Part shown: positions 26,921-38,300 of the stretch, piece by piece
Layout of the letters: every line of letters starts with the position of its first letter
Numbering within the stretch: the first letter of the stretch is position 1
Source: Verrucomicrobiota bacterium
Lineage (GTDB): Bacteria; Verrucomicrobiota; Verrucomicrobiia; Verrucomicrobiales; Akkermansiaceae
Assembly (NCBI GenBank): GCA_026397725.1
Contig: JAPLUI010000486.1
Coordinates: forward strand, 1 to 53,010
DNA: 53,010 nt
Reading direction: 5' to 3'
Program-made: the position numbers and the translations under genes
Notes under the pieces: generated by a model
The model's database searches: none
The model's input: only the letters and a program-made list of their open reading frames with translations
Told to the model about the DNA's origin: nothing

Positions 26921-27979
26921 ATGCCCATCGATATTTCCCTGCTCAGCAGAATTTGTGAAGCCCCCGGCGCGCCCGGTGCCGAAAAGGCCATCCGCAACCT
27001 CATCCTCGCCGAACTGAAAGGGCTCGCCGATGAAGTCAGAATCGACAACCTCGGCAGCGTGATCGCCTTGAAAAATGGCCGCTCGTCCGCCAAGAAAACC
27101 ATGGCCGCCGCCCACATGGATGAGATCGGCTTCATCGTCACCCACGTCGATGACAAGGGCTTCATCCGCTTCAATCCCGTAGGCGGGTTTGATCCCAAGA
27201 CGCTCACCGCCCAGCGCGTGATCATTCACGGGCGCAAGGACCTCTTCGGCGTCATGGGCTCCAAGCCCATTCACATCATGACGCCCGATGAGAAGATCAA
27301 GGTGCCGCAAATCAAGGATTACTTCATTGATGTCGGCATGACCAAGAAGGCCGTCGATAAGGTCGTGGCGATCGGGGATTTTGTGACGCGCCACTCGCCG
27401 CTCATGGAGTTAGGCGAGTGCGTGAACGTCAAGTCCCTCGACAACCGGGCCTCGGTTTTCGTCCTGCTGGAAACCCTGCGTGAACTGAAGCGCTCCAAGC
27501 GCAAGCCCGCCTATGATCTTTATGCCGTCTTCACGGTGCAGGAAGAAGTCGGCCTGCGGGGCGCCCAGGCCTCCGCGCTGCAAATCCAGCCTGACTTCAG
27601 CTTCGGCCTGGACACCACCATTGCCTATGACATTCCGGGCTCCACGCCACAGGAACAATGCACGGCCCTCGGTGAAGGCACTGCCATCAAGCTCATGGAT
27701 TCGTCGGTCATTTGCGATTACCGCATGATTGAGTTCATGAAACAGGCGGCCAAGCGTCACAAGATCAAATGGCAGCCGGAGATTCTGTCCGCCGGTGGCA
27801 CCGATACCGCCAGCCTGCAGCGTATGGTCGGTGGCGGCTCCATCGCCGGCGCGGTTTCCGTGCCCACCCGCCACATCCATCAAAGCATCGAGTCCTGCCA
27901 CAAGGCCGACCTCGCCGCCAGCATCCTCCTCCTCGCCGCCTGCGTGTGCGAACTCGACCAGCACGCTTGGCAGTTCTAA
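26921..27979 (+). CDS. M42-family metallo-aminopeptidase
   Basis: 352 residues, standard for M42 (glutamyl/lysyl aminopeptidase, often called endoglucanase M or FrvX). Metal and catalytic residues are visible: AAHMDEIGFIV (His and Asp), SLDNRAS (bridging Asp), VFTVQEEVGLRGA (catalytic Glu-Glu), FGLDTTIAYDIPG (Asp) and PTRHIHQSIE (His). The protein forms large tetrahedral assemblies in known members and trims peptides in the cytoplasm. ATG 26921 (MPIDISLLSRICEAPGAPG) is chosen; the upstream open frame is non-homologous. It is divergent from the broken secreted-protein gene. Confidence 0.93.
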   Translation: MPIDISLLSRICEAPGAPGAEKAIRNLILAELKGLADEVRIDNLGSVIALKNGRSSAKKTMAAAHMDEIGFIVTHVDDKGFIRFNPVGGFDPKTLTAQRVIIHGRKDLFGVMGSKPIHIMTPDEKIKVPQIKDYFIDVGMTKKAVDKVVAIGDFVTRHSPLMELGECVNVKSLDNRASVFVLLETLRELKRSKRKPAYDLYAVFTVQEEVGLRGAQASALQIQPDFSFGLDTTIAYDIPGSTPQEQCTALGEGTAIKLMDSSVICDYRMIEFMKQAAKRHKIKWQPEILSAGGTDTASLQRMVGGGSIAGAVSVPTRHIHQSIESCHKADLAASILLLAACVCELDQHAWQF

Positions 27980-28263
27980 CGGAACTTGCCGGTGCTGACG
28001 GAAACCACGGGTCGGGAGGCCTTGCCGAGGGGGCCTGGCGTGTGCTTGCCGGAGCCAGCAGCGGAGCCGGCCCTGCTCGCGGCTGCCTGCGTTCCCTCAC
28101 CAACCGGGACGGCTGAACTCCGGGAGGTGCCCTTGAATTGACCGGCATGGCCTACGGCGGGCGATACCCGCAACGGGAAATGACGACTCCGCTTGTTGGT
28201 GATTCGCCGCGCGATCCTGGCAGGTGGCGCGGAATCGGTTTGCAGCGGGTGTCCGGCCGGCAT
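27976..28263 (-). CDS. Possible small basic protein, unrecognised
   Basis: 95 residues from ATG 28263, overlapping the M42 stop by four bases at its 3' end and divergent from the fumarase gene (19 bases between starts). The C-terminal half is Ser/Gly/Lys-rich and low-complexity (GKASRPVVSVSTGKFR at the end). It has GC-rich third positions but no homology I recognise. It could be non-coding; the 300-base gap between the M42 and fumarase genes otherwise holds only the fumarase promoter region. Confidence 0.25.
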   Translation of the reverse strand: MPAGHPLQTDSAPPARIARRITNKRSRHFPLRVSPAVGHAGQFKGTSRSSAVPVGEGTQAAASRAGSAAGSGKHTPGPLGKASRPVVSVSTGKFR

Positions 28264-28281
28264 ACAAGAGTGCCGCACGCC

Positions 28282-29916
28282 ATGGCCGACCAACCTTTTC
28301 ACTACCAAGATCCGTTCCAACTCGGTGCCGATACCACGGAATACGAATTGCTCACCGCCGAGCATGTCTCGCTCACCGAGTTCGAGGGGCGACCCATGCT
28401 CAAGATCGCCCCGGCAGGGCTGACCCTGCTGGCCGCCGAAGCGATCAAGGCGATCAATTTCACGCTGCGGGCCTCGCATTTGGCCCAGGTCGCCGCGATT
28501 CTGGATGATGCCGAGGCCACCGAAAACGACCGCATGGTCGCGTTGATGATGCTCAAGAATGCCGGGATCGCGGCGCACGGCATCCTTCCGTTCTGTCAGG
28601 ACACCGGCACCGCCACCATCGTCGGCAAGAAAGGCCAGCAGGTGTGGACCGGTTGCGATGATGCGGAACACCTCTCGAAAGGCATCTATCAGACGTACAC
28701 CGGCGAGAACCTCCGCTATTCGCAAACCGCCCCGCTCACGATGTTTGAGGAGGTCAATACCAAGACCAACCTGCCGGCGCAGATCGACCTCTACGCCACC
28801 GAGGGCACCGCTTACAACTTCCTCTTTGTCAGCAAAGGCGGCGGCTCGGCTAACAAGACGTTTCTCTATCAGGAAACCAAGGCCCTGCTCAATCCCACCC
28901 GCCTCAGGGAATTCTGCCTGGAGAAAATGCGCTCGCTGGGGACCGCCGCGTGCCCGCCCTATCATCTCGCGCTGGTCATCGGCGGCACCTCGGCGGAAAC
29001 CTGCCTCAAGACCGTCAAGCTTGCCTCCACCCACTACTACGACGAGCTTCCCACCGCCGGTAACCCGCACGGCCGGGCGTTCCGCGATCTCGCCTTGGAA
29101 CAGGAACTGCTCGCCGCCGCCCGCGAAATCGGTATCGGCGCCCAGTTTGGCGGCAAGTATTTCGCACTGGACGTCCGGGTCATCCGCCTGCCGCGGCACG
29201 GCGCGTCCTGCCCGGTCGGGCTCGGCGTCTCTTGCTCCGCCGACCGCCAGGCCAAGGCGAAGATCACGCAGGACGGCATCTTCATCGAAAAACTCGAAAA
29301 AAACCCCGGCCGCTTCATCCCGGCACGCTTCCGCGACTGGCAGTTCAAAGGCGTGTCTATCAATCTCGACCTCGGCATGGCGGCCACCCTCGCGACGCTG
29401 GCCAAGTATCCCGTCACCACCGCGCTCGCTCTAACCGGTACGATCATCGTCGCCCGTGACCTCGCCCACGCCAAGCTCAAGGAAATCCTCGATGACACCG
29501 GCGACCTCCCGGATTATTTCAAGCAATACCCGGTCTATTATGCCGGTCCGGCCAAGACCCCGGCGGGCATGGCGTCGGGCTCGTTCGGCCCCACCACGGC
29601 CGGCCGCATGGACAGTTATGTCGAGTTGTTCCAGGCCCATGGTGCTTCGCTGGTGATGTTGGCCAAGGGCAACCGCTCGCCACAGGTCACCGCAGCCTGC
29701 CAGCAACACGGCGGGTTTTACCTCGGCTCCGTCGGCGGCCCGGCCGCCTTGCTGGCGCAGGATCACATCAAGTCCCAGGAGGTCGTCGCCTTCCCGGAAC
29801 TCGGCATGGAGGCGGTCTGGAAAATCACCGTCGAAAATTTTCCCGCCTTCATCCTCGTCGATAACAAGGGCCACGATTTCTTCACCTCGCTGAGCACCTG
29901 CCCGGTCTGCCATTGA
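28282..29916 (+). CDS. fumA: Class I fumarate hydratase
   Basis: 544 residues, close to E. coli FumA/FumB. This iron-sulfur enzyme interconverts fumarate and malate in the TCA cycle. Conserved blocks are LPFCQDTGTATIVGKKG, FVSKGGGSANKTFLYQ, LGTAACPPYHLALVIGG, GAQFGGKYFALDVRVIRLP, HGASCPVGLGVSCSADRQ, and later YYAGPAKTPAGMASGSFGP and GNRSPQVTAACQQHGGFYLG. The Cys in FCQD, ASCPVG and the later TAACQQHGG match cluster ligands. ATG 28282 (MADQPFHYQDPFQLG) matches the family start; an upstream open frame is ignored. The stop TGA overlaps the lipB ATG by one base, so the two are coupled. Confidence 0.95.
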   Translation: MADQPFHYQDPFQLGADTTEYELLTAEHVSLTEFEGRPMLKIAPAGLTLLAAEAIKAINFTLRASHLAQVAAILDDAEATENDRMVALMMLKNAGIAAHGILPFCQDTGTATIVGKKGQQVWTGCDDAEHLSKGIYQTYTGENLRYSQTAPLTMFEEVNTKTNLPAQIDLYATEGTAYNFLFVSKGGGSANKTFLYQETKALLNPTRLREFCLEKMRSLGTAACPPYHLALVIGGTSAETCLKTVKLASTHYYDELPTAGNPHGRAFRDLALEQELLAAAREIGIGAQFGGKYFALDVRVIRLPRHGASCPVGLGVSCSADRQAKAKITQDGIFIEKLEKNPGRFIPARFRDWQFKGVSINLDLGMAATLATLAKYPVTTALALTGTIIVARDLAHAKLKEILDDTGDLPDYFKQYPVYYAGPAKTPAGMASGSFGPTTAGRMDSYVELFQAHGASLVMLAKGNRSPQVTAACQQHGGFYLGSVGGPAALLAQDHIKSQEVVAFPELGMEAVWKITVENFPAFILVDNKGHDFFTSLSTCPVCH

Positions 29917-30530
29917 TGCCGCTCATCACCCACCTGCCCGAACCCATCGGCTATGCGGACGGCCTCCGCCTGCAGGAGCAAGCCGTCGAGGCCATCCTGG
30001 CAGGCACCGGCAGCGAGGTCATTTATCTGCTAGAACATCGTCCGGTCTATACCATCGGCCGCCTCCGTGACCAATCCTCGCTGCGGGATGCTGCCGCCCT
30101 CTCCTTCCCGGTGGTGGAAACCAATCGCGGCGGTCAGGCCACCTATCACGGGCCGGGCCAGGTGGTCGGCTATCCGATTCTCGATCTCACCCCGCGCGGC
30201 CGCGACCTGCATGCACACCTCCGCGTGTTGGAGGAGGCGCTCATCCGCACCAGTGCCGGCTTCGGCGTCGGCGCCACCCGCCGTGCCGGTCTAACTGGCG
30301 TGTGGGTGGCCGACCGCAAGCTCGCCTCCATTGGCGTGGGAGTCCGCAAGTGGGTCTCGATGCACGGCTTTGCCCTCAACGTCACCCGCGCCGCTCTGCC
30401 GCCGTTTTTCGCCATCACCCCCTGCGGCCTGGCGGGCGTCACCATGACCAGCCTGGAAACCGAGACCGGCCAGGCCATCACCATCGCGGATGCCGTCGCC
30501 GCCCTCACCCGCGAACTGCGCGGGCTCTAG
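29916..30530 (+). CDS. lipB: Octanoyl-[ACP]:protein N-octanoyltransferase
   Basis: 204 residues. LipB moves octanoyl groups from ACP to lipoyl domains, the first step of lipoate synthesis. Visible: VIYLLEHRPVYTIGR, the RGGQATYHGPGQVVGYPI signature, GLTGVWVADRKLASIGVGV with the catalytic Lys, and ITPCGLAGVTMTSLE with the catalytic Cys. Its start overlaps the fumarase stop (TGATG), so both are probably in one transcript. LipB would serve the lipoylated 2-oxoacid dehydrogenases that feed the same TCA cycle. Confidence 0.94.
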   Translation: MPLITHLPEPIGYADGLRLQEQAVEAILAGTGSEVIYLLEHRPVYTIGRLRDQSSLRDAAALSFPVVETNRGGQATYHGPGQVVGYPILDLTPRGRDLHAHLRVLEEALIRTSAGFGVGATRRAGLTGVWVADRKLASIGVGVRKWVSMHGFALNVTRAALPPFFAITPCGLAGVTMTSLETETGQAITIADAVAALTRELRGL

Positions 30531-30895
30531 CAGCCGACGCGGGGGTGCTGGTGACAACACCTGGCGGGGGAGTCACTGCGGGTCTTCAGACCTAGCCCCC
30601 ACCACTGCAACGGAACCGGAGCAAAGCGCAGCTCGCCTGACAAGAAACTCCGACCTCCGACCTCTGCACACTCGCCATTGCCTTCTCATCTCACGCCGCT
30701 GGCGACAAGTGGGCGTGCCCGGCGGTCCGCCCTACCATGCCTCTGACCCCGCGCGTGTAGTTCAAACTGTGACACGCATATCACAATCGCGCACGCTGTT
30801 GCGGCGCTAGCCGCCTGCGTACACTTGCCGCGGTCAGATCATTGAGATGGCCTGGTGCAACCAGACATCAGAACCTTGACATTGACCCGCCGCCG
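30531..30895. other. Intergenic region with one REP-like unit
   Basis: 365 bases without a convincing gene. About 30708-30735 contains GTGGGCGTGCCC...GGTCCGCCCTACC, related to the repeat at 52102 and 52253. At 30768-30785 TGTGA and TCACA face each other eight bases apart, close to a CRP/FNR-type operator but with the wrong spacing. The promoter of the PilT-like gene should be here. Confidence 0.4.
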
Positions 30896-32191
30896 ATGAT
30901 TTCTCCCATGTCCGCCTTCTCCACAACTCTCGAACCTCCGCCGCTGCCGGGCCGTGCCACAGCGGCCGGGCCGGTGCGTTTCGCTGCGAACATGAGCGGC
31001 CGCGACCTCCTCGGCATGATCTTCCGCGTCTGCCGCGAACTCAAGGTTTCCGACATCCAGATGCGTGCCGCCCGCCCGGTCTATATCCATACCAACAAGG
31101 GCATGGAGAAGCTCGACTTCCTCGGCATCCTGGCCGCCGCCCAAATGGATGAAATCCTCAAGGAACTCATCCGGAACCGCGAAAGCGGCAGCCATGGCTT
31201 CGGCCAGGACCAGTCGCTCGACCAGCGCGTCGATGAAAAAATCAGCCTCGCCATCAGCGATTTTGCCGAGCGCCGGGTCGCGGATTTCTCCTGCGATGGC
31301 ATTCCCATGGGCGACCACGGCGAACGTTCCGGCCGCCTGCGCATTCAGGCCCACCTCAGTGCCTCGGGCCTGGGCATCACCTGCCGGATTCTCAACGATT
31401 CCATCCCGGAACTCGAAGCCCTCGGCATCGACCCCGATACCACCGCCACCCTCCGCCACGGCGTCCTCAAACGGGCCGGCCTCTGCCTCGTCACCGGCCC
31501 TACCGGTTCGGGAAAATCCACCACGCTCGCCTCCCTTATTGACTGGCTGCGCCGACACCATCCCAAACACATTGTCACCGTCGAGGACCCCATCGAATAC
31601 CAATATCTCGATGACATGGACGATCCGGACTATCCGGGCCAGCGGATGCCATCCCCCAGCATCGTCACCCAGCAGGAAGTCGGACGGGATGTGCATTCCT
31701 ACCGCCAAGGCCTCAAGGACGTGCTGCGGAAAGCCCCTCACGTCATCCTGCTCGGGGAAATCCGGGATCGCGAGGCGATGGAAACCTGCATGGAAGCCGC
31801 GCAAACCGGCCATCTCGTCCTGTCCACCCTGCACACCACCGGGGCCGTCAAGACCATCGGCCGCATCCTCGAACTCTATCCTAAGGAGAACCACACCGCA
31901 GTCCTCAGCCGCCTTGCGGAGATCCTCATCTTCATCCACTCCCAAGGCCTCCTCAATGGCATCCGGAGCCGGGTCCTCACCTACGAGTTTCTCCAAAACA
32001 ACGACGATGCCGTCTCCAGCGCCATCGCCAACTACGATGGCGGTGCCCGCTCACTCGAAGACGTCATCCGCCGCACCGGCAACATCGAATGGGATGCCAA
32101 CCTCACCCGCCTCCTCAACCACGGCCACATCACCCACGAAACCTTCCAGAGCGCCAAAATGAACCGCAATGATGAAGAGGGCGAGCAGTAG
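30896..32191 (+). CDS. PilT/PilU-like retraction ATPase
   Basis: 431 residues of the secretion/twitching ATPase family. The N-terminal domain has the PilT-type opening LLGMIFRVCRELKVSDIQMRAA. The ATPase core has Walker A LVTGPTGSGKSTTLASLIDWL, the Asp box IVTVEDPIEYQY, the QQEVGRDVHSYRQGLKDVLR segment, Walker B HVILLGEIRDREAMETCMEA and the His box TGHLVLSTLHTTGA. The stretch IPELEALGI just before the core is also PilT-like. It powers type IV pilus retraction on the cytoplasmic side of the inner membrane. Compared with PilT it has insertions around residues 110-130 and 245-255, as in PilU-like paralogues. ATG 30896 or 30908 could be the start. No other pilus gene is nearby. Confidence 0.88.
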   Translation: MISPMSAFSTTLEPPPLPGRATAAGPVRFAANMSGRDLLGMIFRVCRELKVSDIQMRAARPVYIHTNKGMEKLDFLGILAAAQMDEILKELIRNRESGSHGFGQDQSLDQRVDEKISLAISDFAERRVADFSCDGIPMGDHGERSGRLRIQAHLSASGLGITCRILNDSIPELEALGIDPDTTATLRHGVLKRAGLCLVTGPTGSGKSTTLASLIDWLRRHHPKHIVTVEDPIEYQYLDDMDDPDYPGQRMPSPSIVTQQEVGRDVHSYRQGLKDVLRKAPHVILLGEIRDREAMETCMEAAQTGHLVLSTLHTTGAVKTIGRILELYPKENHTAVLSRLAEILIFIHSQGLLNGIRSRVLTYEFLQNNDDAVSSAIANYDGGARSLEDVIRRTGNIEWDANLTRLLNHGHITHETFQSAKMNRNDEEGEQ

Positions 32192-32379
32192 CCAGTGAGC
32201 AGTTAGCAGTCTGACGTTGTTGTCAGGCACCCGCACCCCCCACGCCAGGTGGACGATTGCGCCGACCCGTGTCGGCAGGTTCCGGGGCGGAACAATATCA
32301 TTGTATTTTCCGCTGGGGCAGATGATTTTCACCCGCCACGCATTCCGTCCGCAACCTCCCTTGCAACCACGCACCAAGA

Positions 32380-35300
32380 ATGACCATGAATCGATTCCCA
32401 GCACTGATCCGACCTCCCCGGCCAGCCATCCAACACCTCGCCGCGACTTTGGCCGCGCTCGCCGGGCTGGGCTGGTGGCTCGCGCCCGTGGCCGCCCGCG
32501 CCGGGAATACCACGGTTGGCGATTGGTCGTTCCTCAACTCAGTGGATCCAGGGTCGTTAGGCTGGGCCGTGGACCGCAACCACGTCCTCACCCCGGAGGG
32601 GATCCAACTGGGGACCCCGGGTGCCCAGGAGGGCATGATGTCCGGTGCGGCGCCCGCCGGAATGAGTTTCGCCAACTCCGGGGTGGAGATGATCTTCACC
32701 GGCAGCAACGCCATTGGCAATAATCAGGGCTACGCATATCTGTCCATGTACCGTGATGCAGGGAATCCTCCCAGGAATGCCTATGGCATCACCGCGACCG
32801 ATTTCACTGCAACCGGTGGCCGCCTGACCACCAGTGTCAACAATGGCAGCAGCGGCGGTGAAATCATCGCCAGCACTTCGCTGGTGAATGCCAATTTTGT
32901 GGGCAAACACACCATGGCGCTCGTGCGCTTTGACGACCATACCCTCAAAGCCTATTTGGACGGCATTGAAATCGGCAGCCGCACCACCACCGCGCCCGCC
33001 CTGACGCTCGGATACCTCGGCATTGGGGCTAACTATTTTGGCGGTTCCACCTATCTGCCACAGGGGACGGTGATCGGACGGGTGCGTGCCTTCACGTTCC
33101 CGTCCGGCGGATTCAATGCGGACGACCTGCTGGTGCTGCCTGCTGCGGCCAGGGCCGATGCCGCCATCTCAACGGTGGTGGCCTCGCCCACTACCGTCGC
33201 CAACGACGGAGTCGCCACCTCGACGATCCGCGTGACCCTCAAGGATGCCAGCCGCAACCCGGTGGCCGGCAAAACCGTGATTTTCGCTTCCAGCCGGGGT
33301 GCCACCGACACGCTGTCGGCCACCTCCGGCACCTCGGGCGCCACCGGAGTGGTGACCTTCACCGTGAAATCCTCGACGGCGGGTTCGTCAATCTTTACCG
33401 CCAACGATACCACCGACGGCGTGACGGTCACCCAAACGGCCACGGTGATTTTTTCACCGACAGCGGTGACTGGCTCGACCTCGACGGTGGTGGCTGCGCC
33501 GACCTCGGTGGTGGCCAATGGCAGCACCCTCACCACCGTCACCGTGACCCTCAAGGATCTCAGCAGCAATCCCGTCGCAGGCAAGACCGTGACGCTCGCT
33601 TCGAGCCGCGGCGCAGCCGACACGATGACGGCGGCGTCCGGCCCCTCCAGCGCATCCGGCGTGGTGACCTTCACCGTGAAATCCACCACCGCGGGTGCGG
33701 CCGTCTTGACCGCCACCGACACCAGCGACAGCCTCACTCTGAGTCAGACGGCCACGGTGACATTCATCGCCGGGCCGGTGAGTGCGTCGGGTTCTACGGT
33801 GGCGGCCTCGCCCACCTCGGTGTTGGCCGATGGCACCACCGCTTCCACGGTGACCGTGACCTTGAAGGATGCCAATGGCAATCCGGTCTCCGGCAAGTCC
33901 GTGACGCTGGCTTCCAGCCGCAGCGCGAGCGATACGATTTCAATCGCCTCGGGCCCCTCCAGCGCATCCGGCGTGGTGACCTGCACCGTGAAGTCCGCCA
34001 CGCCGGGCACCTCGACCTATACCGCCACCGATACCACCGACGGAAACCTGGTGATCGCTCCATCAACAGCCAGCGTGAACTATACCGCCAATACGGGCAA
34101 GGACATCCTGACTTGCAACTTCCCGGGCCTCGGGGGCGCCCTCGTCACGGGCACGACCGTCACCCTCACCGTGCCGATCGGCACCCCGGTGGCCAACCTT
34201 GCGCCCACCTTCACGCTCTCATCCATGGCCACCATCAGTCCGGTCTCGGGCACGGCACGCGACTTCACGAATTCCGTGGCCACTCCCTTGACTTACACCG
34301 TCACCGCCCAGAACGCCACCACCAAAAGCTATTCCGTGACCGTGCGGTCTTATGCCGGCTGGTTGCACTCCGGGTCGCTGTGGATACTAACAATCCCGGA
34401 CGGGGCCAACCTCCCGGCAGGTGCCACGGAAATGGGTTTCCCGCTGCTGGTGCGGCTCCATACCGGTAACTTCGCCTTCGGTGAAGCGCAGCCCGATGGC
34501 CGCGACATCCGCTTCGCCACCGCCGCCGGGGCGGCGCTTCCCTATCAGATAGAGCAATGGGACGCGGCCAGTGGGCTTGCCAGCATCTGGGTGAAGATCC
34601 CCACCATCACCGGCAACGCACGCCAGGAAATCAAGATGTATTGGGGCAAGTCCGACGTGGCCAGCGAATCGAACGGTGCCGCGGTCTTCAATGCGGCCAA
34701 CGGTTATGCCAGCGTCCTGCACCTGAACGAATCGGTGAGCGACGTGCTCGGCGCGGTCACGCCCACCGATACCGGCACCACCCTGGTCACCGGCATGATC
34801 GGCAAAGGCCGGAATTTCTCTGCCGGCCAGGGCCTCAATTGCGGCACCAACATCACCACCTTTCCCAACGGCTCCAGTCCCCATACTTCCGAAGCCTGGT
34901 TCCGGCCCGCCGCCGGCGGCACCCTGCTGGCCTGGGGGGCCGAACAGGGCCAGGGCAAGGTGGTCATGCAATTGGCCAGTCCGCCCCATGTCAATGTGGA
35001 TTGTTATTGGTCCGGCGGCAGCGTGACCGGTGGCAGCACGCTGCCCTTGTCCCAATGGATCCACGTGGCCCACACCTATCAGAACGGCGAGGCGCGGGTT
35101 TATGTCAATGGCGTGCAGGACGGCAGCACCACCGGTGGCACCCCGCTCAACCTCCCCACTCCGGCCCGCATGTATCTTGGCGGCTGGTATGATAACTATA
35201 ACTATGCCGGCGACATGGACGAGGTGCGCATCTCCAAGGTCACCCGCTCCGCCAATTGGATCAAACTGGAATATCAAAACCAGAATCCGCAGCAAACCCT

Positions 35301-38300
35301 GGTGGGCTCCCTGGTGCCGGACGGCACCGCATTCTCCGTCGCGCCCGCCACGGTGACCATGAACGAGGGCACCACCACCACTCTAACAGCCCAGGCTGGC
35401 GGGGCCCAGAAGGTCTCTTGGAGCCGCGTGCAGGACGGTCAGGAAACGGTGCTCGCCGTGGACCGGCTCGCGCTCGATTTCTCGGCCGGCCGGGTCACGG
35501 GAAACCAGTCGTTGGTCATCCGCTTCAAGGCCGTCTATCCGACCGAAACCAGGACTTCGGATGTGACCGTCACGATTGTCGACACCGTTCCCGACCCGGT
35601 GTTCACGCTCACCGCTCCTGCCATCTGGGATGGCCGCCAAACCATCACCGTCACGCCTGACATCTCGAACCTGGCCGCCTTGCAGGCCGCCGGTGCCACC
35701 ACCTTCCATTACAACTGGAGCGTGGCCGGGGTCGCCGTGTCCAGCCTGCTCACTCCCGGCATCCTGACGTTGACGCGTTCACAGGGCAGTGGCCCGCTGA
35801 CCGTGACGCTGGTGCTGGACAATGGCGGGGTGCCGGTCTCCCGCAGCAAGATCATCACCATCCAGGAACCGGCCACCGATACCTGGGTGCAACGCACGCC
35901 GGGGGCCACCGAAAAACCGGTGACCGGCCAGTTCATTGCGGCGGACGACACGCGCAAAGGCCGGATCTATTACTACGGCACCCAGGCCGGGGCGACCTCG
36001 GTGTTCCTGCGGGTCTATAAGACCGAGTCGGGGAGCGATGTCCTCTACTCCAGCCATACCAGCTCAGGCAGCGCTTACGCGTTCACCGCGCCGATTGACG
36101 CAGGTTTGTTCAAATACAAGGTGGTGCTCAGTTCGAGCACCGGCGGGGCCGAGACGGTGCGCGAAACGGTGACCGACCTGGTTTGCGGCGATGCCTATAT
36201 CATCGACGGCCAGTCCAATGCCGTGGCCTATGACTACTACGGCGAGGCTGCCATCTATCCGGACTTGGGGAATTATACCAGCCCCTGGATCCGCTCCTTT
36301 GGGACCGTCGAGGGCGGTGGCGGCGGCGACTGGGGACTGGCGAACACCAGCGGGCATTTCATCGGCATGTGGGGCATGGCGATGGCCAGGAGCCTGCTGC
36401 TGGACTATAGTATTCCGCTCTGCATCATCAACGGGGCCGTGGGTGGCACCCGGATTGACCAGCACCAGGCCAATCCCGCAGACCATTACGCGGCGGGCAG
36501 CCGCTATTCGATCTATGCCAATTTGATCACCCGCGTGGCGTCGGCCAAGTTGACCCATGGCATTCGTGGCGCGTTGTGGCACCAAGGTGAGGCCGACCTG
36601 TCCAATTGGGGGGGCAACGCGGACTGGGATTATGTCACCTATCAGCAGAACTTTCTTGACATGTCGGCGGCCTGGAAACAGGACATGCCCAACCTGCGGA
36701 ATTATTATCTGTTCCAGGTCTTTGCCGCCGGTTGCGGGACGAGCGGCACTTATACCAGCGACATGCTGCGCGAGGTGCAACGGACCTTGCCGCGGCTCTA
36801 TTCGCACATGAGTATCATGCCCACCCTGGCCTTTCCCACTGGTGCCAACTGCCATTTCAATATCCCGGATTACGAGAAAATGGGCCTCTCGATGGCACCA
36901 CTGGTGGCACGTGACAATTACGGCCTGGTGCCCACCGCCGCCCTCACCGGGCCGAACCTGCAACACGCCTGGTTCACCACCACCGCGCACAATGAAATCA
37001 CCCTGGAGTTCGACCAGAACATGTCATGGAGCAATCTAGCTATCGGAAATTTCTTCCTGGACCGTGTTGGCGGCAAAGTCATCTCGGGCAGCGCCACGGG
37101 GAAAATCGTCAAACTGCAATTGAACGCCACCTCCACCAACACCACCATCGACTATGTGGTGGACCAATACTGGGACGTTAGCGCCGGCCACCTGCTCTAT
37201 GGATCTAACGGAATTGCCGCGCTGTCGTTTTATGGGGTCGCCCTCACGCTGCCGTCGCCAACGGGACTTGCCGCCAATCCTAACAACAATCAGGTCGCCT
37301 TGAGTTGGTCCGCGCCGTCCTCCGGAGCCACGGGCTACAAAGTGAAGCGCTCGCTATCATCCGGCGGCCCGTACACGGTGCTCGCAACCCCATCAGCAAC
37401 CTCATATACCGACATCTCGGGCACCAATGGCACGACGTATTACTATGTGGTGTCCGCCACCAAGGGCACGGACGAAAGCCTGAACTCCGCGGAAGCCAGC
37501 GCGACCCTCGTCGTCATTGGCACGGGGGTGACCACCACCACGCTGGACCGCCACTCCGGCACCGGCAGTGCCACCACCTATGGCGATGCGCTGAGCTTCG
37601 ATGTGACAGTGAGCGGAGCGGCCACCCCGACGGGCATGGTCACCCTGCGGGACGGCGGCACCGGCGGAACGGTCATCGGCAGCGGAATCCTCGCCGCCGG
37701 CACCTGCACCATTGCCCCCGACCTCACCGCCCTAACACCCGGCAACCATAACAACCTCGTGGCCGTCTATTCCGGAGACAGCAACTTCGCCTCCAGCACA
37801 TCCGGCGCCCTGGGCACCCAAGCCGTTAGCCCGAAGGCGTTGACGGTGACGGGCACGGCGGTCACCAGCAAGGCTTACGACGGTACCCTTACCGCCACGC
37901 TCACCGGCGCGACTTTGAGCGGCGTGGTCGGCAGCGACACGGTGACCCTTGGCAGCCAAACCACTGGCACTTTCAACACCAAGGACATGGGTGCCGGCAA
38001 GGCCGTGACCGCCGCGATGACCATTGCCGGCGCCTCCGCGGCGAACTACACGCTGACCCAGCCGGCTCTAACTGGAACCATCTCGGCCAAGGCGCTGACG
38101 GTGACGGGCACGACGGTCACCACCAAACCCTACGATGGCAGCACCGCCGCCACTCTCACCGGCGGAACCCTGAACGGCGTGGTCAGCGGCGACACGGTGA
38201 CCCTGCTTGCCAGCGGTGCGTTCAACACCAAAGACGTGGGCACCGGCAAGGCGGTGACTTCCACCTCGACCCTTGCCGGAGCACCGAAAGACAATTATTC

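Noticed and set aside
30768..30785. TGTGA and TCACA facing each other upstream of the PilT-like gene, like a CRP site
   Set aside because: The spacer is eight bases instead of six, and no supporting promoter elements could be placed.
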